Assembly: GCA_964423675.1 (NCBI GenBank)
Contig: CAYRFP010000004.1
Location: 1 to 64,000, forward strand
Source of the DNA: RUG563 sp964423675
GTDB lineage: Bacteria > Bacillota > Clostridia > Christensenellales > Aristaeellaceae
Length of the DNA stretch: 64,000 nt
Direction: 5' to 3'
The translations under genes were made by a program, and so were the position numbers. Below are positions 33,728 to 40,610 of this stretch, piece after piece. The notes beneath the pieces are model-generated. The model was not told the DNA's origin and did not search any database. It was given only the letters and a program-made list of their open reading frames with translations. Each line of letters begins with the position of its first letter. Within the stretch, counting starts at the first letter, position 1.

Positions 33728-35152
33728 ATGAAACTGAACCGCAAGCTGATTCTGGTTGCGGCGCTTGTGTTGTCTGTGGCTATGGCTACCTCCGGCACCT
33801 TGGCTTACCTCACCGACCGGGATAGCGCTGCTAACGTATTTACCATGGGCAATGTATCCATTAAGCTGAACGAAGACTTCCAGCAGGGCGTGAAGGTTCT
33901 GCCTGGTCAGATTGTTGACAAGGCTCCCTACATCGAGAACACTGGCTCCGAAGAAGCCTATGTGTGGATGGAAATCGCTGTGCCCGAAGAAATGACGGGC
34001 TCGCTTGTCTTTAATTTGAGCAATAATAGCGACGACGAAAATTGGCACAATCCCTATTACGGTGATTGGCAATATTTGTTCGGCGGCTATGGAAACCTTC
34101 CGAGCAAGAATGTCGAAATCAACAAGAAGAATTATATCGTGAGCGGTTACTACACGAAAGATGGCAAGCTTGCTGCTGGCGAAAAGACAAATCCCCTTTT
34201 TACGAAGGTCAAGCTGCATGAGATGATTGATATTACTCCCGAAGGCGATATGTACTGGGTCAATTACGGAACGACCAAGGATCTCAAGTGGAACATCAAC
34301 ACCGATGGTAGCCCCATCATGTATGTGAGCGCTTATGCTGTGCAGGCCGCTGGTTTTGCCGATGTTGAGGAAGCTTATGCTGCCTACAACACCCAGTGGG
34401 GCAACAACGGCACCGAATGGGGCGAAGCTTCCTTCGAAGCGGATACCTCTTGGTATGATGCCAGCGAGAGCAACTATGAAATCTCCAATGCTTCCCAGCT
34501 CTTCGGCCTGGCTAAGCTGGTCAACGAAGCTGCTGCCAAGAATGTCAATATTCTGAAAGGCAAGACCATCAAGCTGGCTGCTGACATCGACCTGTGCAAC
34601 GTTGATTGGACTCCCATCGGCGTTCATGGCGATGCGTGCGCCATTTACGGCTTCACCTTTGACGGACAGGGCCACACCATCAGCAACCTGAACGTGAACA
34701 ACACCTCCATTGAGGGCACCCCCTCTGCTGGCCTGTTCGGCTTCATCCACCCTGGTGACGATGCCACTTCCACTATCAAGAACCTGACTGTGAAGAACGC
34801 CAAGGTGAGCGGCAAACACAATGTTGCTGTTATCGCTGGTTACATGACTGGTACCATCGAGAACTGCCATGTTGAGAATGCCAAGATTGTCAACACCCAC
34901 GACGGTGATGGCAAAGAAACCTGCGGCGACAAGGCTGGCGTGATTGCTGGTTACCTGAACCATGCCTCCTCCACCGTGAAGGATTGCTCCGCTAAGGACT
35001 GCACCGTGACCGCTGGCCGTGATGCTGGTCAGCTGGTTGGCGCTGCCACTGGGGGTCAGGTTGTCACCGGCACCGTCACCAACGTGACTGTGTCTGCTGA
35101 CGATAGCTGCACTGGCGCGAACATCGAGAACGACCTGGTTGGCCGTAAGTAA
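33728..35152 (+). CDS. TasA-like exported protein with C-terminal GLUG repeats
   Basis: 474 aa. Signal peptide 1-26 ending SGTLA-YLTDRD (SipW type), then the camelysin/TasA module from NVFTMGNVSIKLNE to about residue 230. A second domain (about 265-470) is built of GLUG-type repeats seen in bacterial adhesins: SAGLFGFIHPGDD, NVAVIAGYMTG, AGVIAGYLN and DAGQLVGAATGG, each followed by a short beta segment (TIENCHVENAKI, TVKDCSAKDCTV). GLUG domains form beta-solenoid stalks, so this could be a fibre subunit carrying an adhesive rod. ATG 33728 follows AAGGAAGG; the frame is open 15 codons earlier without a site. Several Cys in the repeats might form disulfides. Confidence 0.82.
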   Translation: MKLNRKLILVAALVLSVAMATSGTLAYLTDRDSAANVFTMGNVSIKLNEDFQQGVKVLPGQIVDKAPYIENTGSEEAYVWMEIAVPEEMTGSLVFNLSNNSDDENWHNPYYGDWQYLFGGYGNLPSKNVEINKKNYIVSGYYTKDGKLAAGEKTNPLFTKVKLHEMIDITPEGDMYWVNYGTTKDLKWNINTDGSPIMYVSAYAVQAAGFADVEEAYAAYNTQWGNNGTEWGEASFEADTSWYDASESNYEISNASQLFGLAKLVNEAAAKNVNILKGKTIKLAADIDLCNVDWTPIGVHGDACAIYGFTFDGQGHTISNLNVNNTSIEGTPSAGLFGFIHPGDDATSTIKNLTVKNAKVSGKHNVAVIAGYMTGTIENCHVENAKIVNTHDGDGKETCGDKAGVIAGYLNHASSTVKDCSAKDCTVTAGRDAGQLVGAATGGQVVTGTVTNVTVSADDSCTGANIENDLVGRK

Positions 35153-35189
35153 TTCATTTCCCCGCCGTCCCTCCCCACGAGGGGCGGCA

Positions 35190-35222
35190 ATCAAAGGGCA
35201 TGGGCGTCCCGTGCCTTTTGAT
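35190..35222 (+). other. 15-bp intergenic hairpin after the GLUG gene
   Basis: ATCAAAGGGCATGGG pairs along its whole length with CCCGTGCCTTTTGAT around CGT (two G-U pairs), no T tract after it. A second smaller hairpin (GCCG..CCCC/GGGGCGGC) lies just upstream. Likely stabilises the upstream mRNA or partly blocks read-through to the minor subunits. Confidence 0.55.
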
Positions 35223-35257
35223 CGCCGCGGCGCATTCTCAAGAAAGGAGACCTGCCT

Positions 35258-35911
35258 GTGAAAAAAGCAATGCTGCTGGCCGTCTGCCTGGTTTTGGCAG
35301 GTCTGCTGGCCGTGAATGGTACCTTTGCTGGCGATTTCGGCACAGCGGTTCAGGAAACCGTGAACGGCATTTTTAAGAAAGTGGAAGAACTGTTAAATCC
35401 CGCCCCGACTGATGCGCCCAAATTAGCTTCCTTAGCCGTGGAAGACGAGAAAGCGGAAGGTGGGGAAAATAAAGCGCTGTTCCCCGGCACATCCGTTACC
35501 CGCACGTACACCGTGAGCAATACAACCTCTGGCGACAATTACCAGCCAATCTTCTTCCGCCTCGCCGTGGCTGTCCGCTATGATGAGTCGTGGAAGGACG
35601 AAACATTCAAGATTGCATTTAATCAGACTTGGGAAGCTTCCCGGGACATCGATATCGGTGGCAAGCAATACAAGCTGTATGTGTTCGATGGCGCATTAGA
35701 AGAGGGTGCGTGGAATCTGACCGCCACCGTTACCATGAAGAAAGAAATGACCGATGCGCAGTATGAAGTCTATCGGCAAGGCGATTTCCTGAAGGCGGAG
35801 CTGTACTCCATCGAAAGCAACGCGTTTGGTGAAGCCGGGTACAAGGACGCTGAGGCCGCTTTGAACGCGGCGCTGGGCAAAGTAGAAGATTTCAATCCAA
35901 CATTCAATTAA
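35258..35911 (+). CDS. Exported protein of unknown function in the SipW block
   Basis: 217 aa. Signal peptide 1-24 ends NGTFA-GDFG, matching the GTxA cleavage motif of its neighbours although the YLTD element is missing. A short Pro/Ala linker (NPAPTDAPK) leads to a beta-rich domain (about 70-190) with FPGTSVTRTYTVSNTTSGDN, which resembles the interior of camelysin-type folds, and a helical C-terminus (AEAALNAALGKVEDF). No transmembrane segment or sorting signal. GTG 35258 has GGAG 8 nt upstream. Most likely a further SipW substrate of the fibre system; no established family recognised. Confidence 0.65.
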   Translation: MKKAMLLAVCLVLAGLLAVNGTFAGDFGTAVQETVNGIFKKVEELLNPAPTDAPKLASLAVEDEKAEGGENKALFPGTSVTRTYTVSNTTSGDNYQPIFFRLAVAVRYDESWKDETFKIAFNQTWEASRDIDIGGKQYKLYVFDGALEEGAWNLTATVTMKKEMTDAQYEVYRQGDFLKAELYSIESNAFGEAGYKDAEAALNAALGKVEDFNPTFN

Positions 35912-35947
35912 AACGAACCGAAAGCGAGAGGAAAGGAGGAGAAGCCC

Positions 35948-36562
35948 ATGAACAAACGCCATTGGCGCTGGACAGCGCTTCTCCTTTCGGCTGCGCTTTT
36001 GCTGGGCGCGGCGGTGCCGGGAACGCTGGCGTATATGTTTGGGCAGTCCAACCGGCTGAAGAACCAGTTCTCGGTGGAGCCGTATTTGGCGCCGATTGAG
36101 ATCGAAGTGGTGAAAACGATCAGGAGCGCGGGGGAGCGGACGATCAGCCCGGCGGGGTTCAGCTTTGCGCTGGAAGACGCGGAGACGGGCGAGCGCATTT
36201 TGATGACCGCCGATGCCTTCGGCTATGCCCGGGGCGAATTGACCCTGAGCGATCTGACCCGGACGCACACCTATCGCCTGACGGAAATCAACGATGGCCG
36301 AGCAAACGTGGTTTACAGCACGGCGGTGCATCAGATCGTGGTTGCGCCGGAGGTTGAAGAAAACGGACGAACCACGGCGAAGATCACCGTGGACGGGCAG
36401 GAAGCGCAGAAGATTTCGGCGCGGTTTGAAAACACATATTATCCCGGGCCGGAAATCCCCAATACGGGAGATAGCGCGCCGGTTTGGCTGTATGGGCTGA
36501 TGATTCTGCTGAGCGTTGGCTATCTGGCCGGCAGCGGGCTGCGGCGCAGGAGGCATTCGTGA
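35948..36562 (+). CDS. SipW-signal, pilin-like surface protein with sortase motif
   Basis: 204 aa combining two export logics. The N terminus has a signal ending PGTLA-YMFGQS (residues 25-28), with NQFSVEPYLAPIEI resembling the camelysin start. The middle (about 55-165) looks like a Spy0128-type isopeptide pilin domain: IEIEVVKTI at its start and a SARFENTYYPG end strand, with a conserved Lys/Asn/Glu set suited to an internal Lys-Asn bond. The C terminus carries IPNTG (170-174), a membrane helix and RRRR: a complete LPxTG-like sorting signal. It could anchor the fibre to the wall. ATG 35948 has GGAGGAG upstream; its TGA overlaps the GTG of the peptidase gene. No sortase gene is in the window. 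Confidence 0.78.
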   Translation: MNKRHWRWTALLLSAALLLGAAVPGTLAYMFGQSNRLKNQFSVEPYLAPIEIEVVKTIRSAGERTISPAGFSFALEDAETGERILMTADAFGYARGELTLSDLTRTHTYRLTEINDGRANVVYSTAVHQIVVAPEVEENGRTTAKITVDGQEAQKISARFENTYYPGPEIPNTGDSAPVWLYGLMILLSVGYLAGSGLRRRRHS

Positions 36563-37587
36563 CGCAAAAAAAGATCAAGCTTTTGAAGAATTTATCCACC
36601 GCCATGGTGGTTGCCGCGATGGCGCTGGCATTTATGATTGCGGGTGTGCGGATTTTTGGGCTGGAAGTTTATGGCGTGCTCACCGGCTCCATGGAACCAA
36701 ATTATCCCACAGGTTCCATGATTTATGTGAAGGATGTGGATGCAAGCAGCCTGCGGGTGAACGATGTGATCACGTTCAGCATTTCTCAGGGCGTGATTGC
36801 CACGCATCGGATCGTGGAAGTGGTTCCGGATACGAATAATCCATCCATTTTGCGCTATCGCACCAAGGGCGACGCCAACGATGAAGCGGATGCTTCGCTG
36901 GTGTCCGCGGCGAATATTATCGGGAAGGTTGTTTTCAAAGTGCCCCGGTTGGGGTATGTGGCCAATTATATTCAACAGCCGCCGGGCATTTATGTGGCCA
37001 TCGCGGTGGGGGGATTGATGGTCGTTTTTGTGTTTTATACGGATTCTTTGGAAACAAAGGCCAGGCAGAGCGCGGCCAGCGGGCAGCGGAAGCGGCGGTT
37101 TACGCTGGTGCCGGTGATCAACAAGCTGTCGATGAAGGTGCTGGGCAAGCCGCTGCTGAAAAATCATCAGCCGCCGATGCAGGGCGGCTATATGCAGCCC
37201 ACGTATTCGCCGATGAACACGGGCTATGCGCCCCAGGCTCCCTATTATCCAGGGCAGCAGCCAGGCGCGCCGGGATATCCTGCGGGGTATCAGCCGGGGT
37301 ATTATCCCGGACAGCCGTACGCGCAATATCCACAACAGGGGCAGAATTATCCTGTTTATCCGCAACAGCAGCAGCCCTATTACCCCCAGCAACAGCAGCA
37401 GGGGTACCCTGCCTATCCTCAGCAGCCCTATGGACAGCCGTATGTGCAGGGAAATTATCCGAACGGGACGTATCAGCCTGCAGATCCGCGTTATGCTCTA
37501 GGGCAACCGCAGCTCTATCAGCCTGGAGCGCCTGCGGGATATCCGCGGCCGGATGCGGCGCAGCAGCGGCACCGCAGAACCAAATAA
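36559..37587 (+). CDS. sipW: ER-type signal peptidase I (SipW) with Pro/Gln/Tyr-rich tail
   Basis: 342 aa; membrane peptidase expected to release the four GTxA-type precursors encoded just upstream. TM1 about 13-33, catalytic Ser44 in LTGSMEPNYPTGSM, His83 in IATHRIVE in place of the Lys of ordinary bacterial enzymes (the ER-type S26B arrangement of SipW), then TKGDANDEAD with the acidic residue, and TM2 about 145-160. Unlike B. subtilis SipW (about 190 aa), a tail of roughly 140 residues follows (from about 203), made of Tyr-Pro-Gln-Gly repeats such as PYYPGQQPGAPGYPAGYQPG. GTG 36559 overlaps the stop of the preceding gene (GTGA) with AGGAGG 5 nt before it, so translation is coupled. Confidence 0.88.
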   Translation: MTQKKIKLLKNLSTAMVVAAMALAFMIAGVRIFGLEVYGVLTGSMEPNYPTGSMIYVKDVDASSLRVNDVITFSISQGVIATHRIVEVVPDTNNPSILRYRTKGDANDEADASLVSAANIIGKVVFKVPRLGYVANYIQQPPGIYVAIAVGGLMVVFVFYTDSLETKARQSAASGQRKRRFTLVPVINKLSMKVLGKPLLKNHQPPMQGGYMQPTYSPMNTGYAPQAPYYPGQQPGAPGYPAGYQPGYYPGQPYAQYPQQGQNYPVYPQQQQPYYPQQQQQGYPAYPQQPYGQPYVQGNYPNGTYQPADPRYALGQPQLYQPGAPAGYPRPDAAQQRHRRTK

Positions 37588-37605
37588 AATCGTAAAGAAC
37601 AAATG

Positions 37606-37629
37606 GCAAGCCGTGCAAGCATGGCTTGC
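37606..37629 (+). terminator. Terminator after sipW
   Basis: GCAAGCC ... GGCTTGC, 7-bp stem, followed by TTTTCTT. Confidence 0.65.
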
Positions 37630-37677
37630 TTTTCTTATGCGGGAGGTTAAGCGAATGTCAGGATTGCGTAATCTTTT

Positions 37678-37692
37678 CGCAATGTTATTGCG
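37678..37692 (+). promoter_or_regulatory. Palindrome abutting the -35 box of the coiled-coil importer
   Basis: CGCAAT-GTT-ATTGCG, a perfect 15-bp dyad ending one base before the -35 hexamer at 37694; position suits an activator or a repressor site. Confidence 0.45.
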
Positions 37693-37693
37693 C

Positions 37694-37722
37694 TTTACAT
37701 TCCTGTGAAAAAGCGATATAAT
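37694..37722 (+). promoter_or_regulatory. Promoter of the coiled-coil sugar importer
   Basis: TTTACA (37694-37699), 17-bp spacer, perfect TATAAT (37717-37722). Confidence 0.82.
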
Positions 37723-37788
37723 AAAAAGGCCATGCGGTGAAATAAACCCGTATGCGTGTGGCAATAAGGAATATTTGGGAGGGCAACT

Positions 37789-39354
37789 ATGAACAAGAAG
37801 ATTTGGATCGTTCTGACAGTTGTCGCGATCGTGGCTGCCGTTGTGGTGGGCGTTGTTGGAAGCAACAAGGCCAGCAGCCTGAACAAGACTATCGATGAAC
37901 TCAACGCCAAGGTGGCCTCGTTGGAAAGCGACCTGGCCGCTGCCAATGAAGCGGCGAAGACGGCGGACGAAGCCCAGACGGCTGCGGATGCGCTGAACAA
38001 GACCATCGACGAACTCAACGCCAAGGTGGCGGAGCTGGAAGGCGAACTGGCCACTGCGAAGGAAGAAGCTGAAAAGGCCAAGGTGGAAGCCGAAGCGACT
38101 CCCGTTCCCACCGAGGAACCCACGGCCGAGCCTGCTACGCAGAACACCTCTGACGCTGCTCCCGTTGTTGGCGAAAAGACCGTCGTGACCATCTGGTCCA
38201 CCTACACCGATGCGCAGAAGGCGTATCTGGAAAAGGCCGCTGCGGATTTCTCCGCGTCCCAGGATCAGTATGAAGTGGTTGTGCAGGATCAACCCCGGGC
38301 CGATTTCACCAACAACGTTTACAATGCTGTGGTGAACGGCGTGGGCCCCGACATCATCTTTGACTACGCTTCCACCGCCACTTCTTATGTGAACGCTGGC
38401 CTGGTTGCGAACCTGGACGAATACATTTATGATGAAACCATCGGCATCGAGAATTTCGACGAACTGCTGCCCCAGTATCTGCTGGACGAAATGAATGCCA
38501 TGGAAGATGGCCATATCCATTGGGTTCCTGGCGTGACCACGGGTCCCATCCTCTATTACAATAAGACCATGCTGGACGAGCTGGGTATCGCCGTTCCTAC
38601 CACTTGGGACGAACTGGTTGTTGCCTGCGATGCGATCCGGGCAGCCAAGCCCGATGTGCTGCCCTTCGGCATCGATTCTCTGACGGACATCATCCAGACC
38701 TTCATCATGGAATCCGGCTACGGCTACATCGACACCGAAAAGAAGGAAGTGACCTTTGGAGGTGCTGTGGACGTGATCAAGTGGTATGGCGAACAGTGCC
38801 AGAAGGGCAACTTCGCCATCAATCCTCCCTCCGGCAACTATTTCTCTGATGACTTCAACACTGGCAAGGTGGCCATGTATTACGGCTCCTGCGCTGGCGT
38901 GCCTTATATCAAGCCCGTTGACTTCGAGTATGGCACCGCGAAGGCTCCCGTGACCGCTGGCGGCCAGGGCGCGTACTCTGTTTGGAACCGCGGCCCCATC
39001 GTGTTCCGTTGCGAAGGCCAGGAAGATCGGGAAGTGGGCGCATATCTGTTCGTGAAGTATATGCTGACCACGGCCGAAGTCTCCGAAGGCTGGGCCGAAG
39101 CGATGGAAGCCCTGACCCCCTGGAAAAACGCTCAGCAGGTGGAAGGCTACGATGAATTCGTGGCGGCCCATCCCGCGCTGGAAGCTGTGTCCGCTAACTT
39201 TGATATCGGCGTGACCTTCCCCTCCGTGACCGGCGCTGCACAGGTACGCAATGCGGTCAAGGAAATGGGCACCGTGGTGGCCGGCGGCGCGGATCCTGCC
39301 GAGGCTCTGGCGGCCTGCGTGGAAACCTGCAACAACGCGCTGCAGGGCAAGTAA
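37789..39354 (+). CDS. Membrane-anchored sugar-binding protein with coiled-coil stalk
   Basis: 521 aa. Instead of a lipoprotein signal it begins with an uncleaved-looking membrane helix (5-24, IWIVLTVVAIVAAVVVGVVG) followed by a heptad coiled coil (about 28-105) in which a 38-residue unit is duplicated: SLNKTIDELNAKVASLE and ALNKTIDELNAKVAELE. A Pro/Glu/Thr linker (about 106-125) leads to a normal family-1 solute-binding domain (about 130-521), from VVTIWSTYTDAQKAYLEKAA with GPILYYNKTMLDELGI typical of sugar-binding proteins. So the sugar trap would sit on a stalk some distance above the membrane. ATG 37789 follows GGGAGG. It precedes its ATPase and permease genes. Confidence 0.87.
   Translation: MNKKIWIVLTVVAIVAAVVVGVVGSNKASSLNKTIDELNAKVASLESDLAAANEAAKTADEAQTAADALNKTIDELNAKVAELEGELATAKEEAEKAKVEAEATPVPTEEPTAEPATQNTSDAAPVVGEKTVVTIWSTYTDAQKAYLEKAAADFSASQDQYEVVVQDQPRADFTNNVYNAVVNGVGPDIIFDYASTATSYVNAGLVANLDEYIYDETIGIENFDELLPQYLLDEMNAMEDGHIHWVPGVTTGPILYYNKTMLDELGIAVPTTWDELVVACDAIRAAKPDVLPFGIDSLTDIIQTFIMESGYGYIDTEKKEVTFGGAVDVIKWYGEQCQKGNFAINPPSGNYFSDDFNTGKVAMYYGSCAGVPYIKPVDFEYGTAKAPVTAGGQGAYSVWNRGPIVFRCEGQEDREVGAYLFVKYMLTTAEVSEGWAEAMEALTPWKNAQQVEGYDEFVAAHPALEAVSANFDIGVTFPSVTGAAQVRNAVKEMGTVVAGGADPAEALAACVETCNNALQGK
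37879..38058 (+). repeat. In-frame tandem duplication encoding coiled-coil repeats
   Basis: The segment from 37879 (CTGAACAAGACTATCGATGA) recurs at 37993 (CTGAACAAGACCATCGACGA), an offset of 114 bp or 38 codons; about 65 bp of each copy are nearly identical. Explained as internal duplication within the binding-protein gene. Confidence 0.8.
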
Positions 39355-39367
39355 TCATTGTCCAAGC

Positions 39368-39395
39368 GGAGAACCGGAGCAGTATCCGGTTCTCC
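39368..39395 (+). terminator. Terminator after the coiled-coil binding protein
   Basis: GGAGAACCGGA / TCCGGTTCTCC around GCAGTA with a T7 tract. Leakage past it would give the ATPase and permeases at a lower level than the binding protein. Confidence 0.85.
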
Positions 39396-39407
39396 TTTTT
39401 TTCGAAA

Positions 39408-39500
39408 CCGGCCCGGAGCGAAAGCGTTGCGCCACGGGCCGGATTCCAGCTTGCGTGGATAGGGCACGACGCCTTGAAAAAAGACGCCGTGCCGTATCCA
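39408..39500 (+). other. Two structured hairpins between terminator and ATPase gene
   Basis: CCGGCCCG/CGGGCCGG (39408-39442) and a 13-position stem TGGATAGGGCACG/CGTGCCGTATCCA with one mismatch (39456-39500). No T tract and no clear promoter in the gap; possibly a processed leader or small RNA. Confidence 0.4.
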
Positions 39501-39545
39501 TGATGATACGCTGAAACGATTCTTTATGAAGGCGAGGATGCGGGG

Positions 39546-40610
39546 ATGCAAGTAAAGCTTGAGAATGTTACCAAGAAATTTCCCGGGGTCACAGCGGTGG
39601 ATAATTTTTCGGCCACGCTGCCGGATGGAGAACTGATCTGCCTGCTGGGGCCATCCGGCTGTGGAAAATCCACGATTTTGAATATGCTTTCGGGCATTAT
39701 CCCGGTGTCTGGCGGCGAGATTTATTTTGACGAAGAAAACGTAACCAAGCTGCCGCCGGAGGAGAGGGGAATCGGGCTGGTTTTTCAGAATTATGCCCTG
39801 TATCCGCATATGACGGTGCTGGAAAACATCTGTTTCCCGCTGGAAATTAAGCGAGTGCCCAAGGAAGAAAGACTGCGCCGCGCCACGGAGATGGCGAAGC
39901 TGGTGCATGTAGATAAGCTGCTGAACCGCAAGCCCAAGGAGCTTTCCGGCGGGCAGCAGCAGCGGGTGGCTATTGCCCGGGCTCTGGTGAAGGAACCGCG
40001 GCTTTTGCTGCTGGATGAGCCGCTTTCCAATCTGGACGCTCGGCTGCGCCTGGAAATGCGTGAGGAGATTCGCCGTATTCAGTTGCAAACCCAGGTGACC
40101 ACGATTTTTGTTACGCATGACCAGGAAGAAGCCATGTCTATTTCGGATCATATTGTGCTGATGCGGGATGGCGTGATGCAGCAGTTTGATCAGCCTCAGG
40201 TGCTCTATGATGATCCAGCCAATCAGTTTGTGGCCGATTTTCTGGGCAATCCGCCAATTAACAATATCCCCGGCACGGTGGAAAACGGCGTGTTTACCAC
40301 GGAGGATGGCAAGGCCAGCGTGAAGCTGCCGCTGCTGGCTAAGGCACCGTCTGGCAGGAAGATCAATCTGTCCGTGCGCAGCGAAAGTTTCCAGGTGGCC
40401 AAGACGGCAGGGGAGGACACGATGCAGTGTCAGGTTACGGGCGTGTTCAAGACGGGTAAGGAGGAAATGGCCTCCTTCCTGTTCGGGGATGCGGCGTTCC
40501 GGGCGTATATTGATCTGGAGGAAGGGCTGCAAAAGGGCCAGACGGTGAATCTGGCACTGAAGAACCGGGGCGTGTTCGTGTTTGATCGGGAATCGGGGGG
40601 GCGATACTGA
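39546..40610 (+). CDS. Sugar importer ATPase (MsmX/UgpC type)
   Basis: 354-aa ATP-binding subunit that powers carbohydrate uptake. Walker A GPSGCGKST (about 34-42), Q-loop FQNYALYPH, signature LSGGQQQRVA, Walker B LLLLDEPLSNLDA and switch His in VTHDQEEAM. The C-terminal TOBE/MalK-like regulatory domain begins near 235 (FLGNPPINNIPG). ATG 39546 is behind a modest site (GCGAGGATGCGGGG). Its TGA overlaps the ATG of the first permease, so they are translated together. As the only such ATPase in the window it may also serve the LplBC-type importer at 3981-7536; this is a guess from how MsmX works in Bacillus. Confidence 0.92.
   Translation: MQVKLENVTKKFPGVTAVDNFSATLPDGELICLLGPSGCGKSTILNMLSGIIPVSGGEIYFDEENVTKLPPEERGIGLVFQNYALYPHMTVLENICFPLEIKRVPKEERLRRATEMAKLVHVDKLLNRKPKELSGGQQQRVAIARALVKEPRLLLLDEPLSNLDARLRLEMREEIRRIQLQTQVTTIFVTHDQEEAMSISDHIVLMRDGVMQQFDQPQVLYDDPANQFVADFLGNPPINNIPGTVENGVFTTEDGKASVKLPLLAKAPSGRKINLSVRSESFQVAKTAGEDTMQCQVTGVFKTGKEEMASFLFGDAAFRAYIDLEEGLQKGQTVNLALKNRGVFVFDRESGGRY

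Noticed and set aside
33689..35194. 501-codon open frame on the minus strand
   Set aside because: Mirror of the TasA/GLUG gene.
37879..38058. Short direct repeats that might suggest CRISPR
   Set aside because: Only two units, in frame, encoding heptad repeats; no spacer pattern.
37498..39171. 557-codon open frame on the minus strand
   Set aside because: Mirror of the coiled-coil binding protein; it also crosses a promoter and terminator of the other strand.
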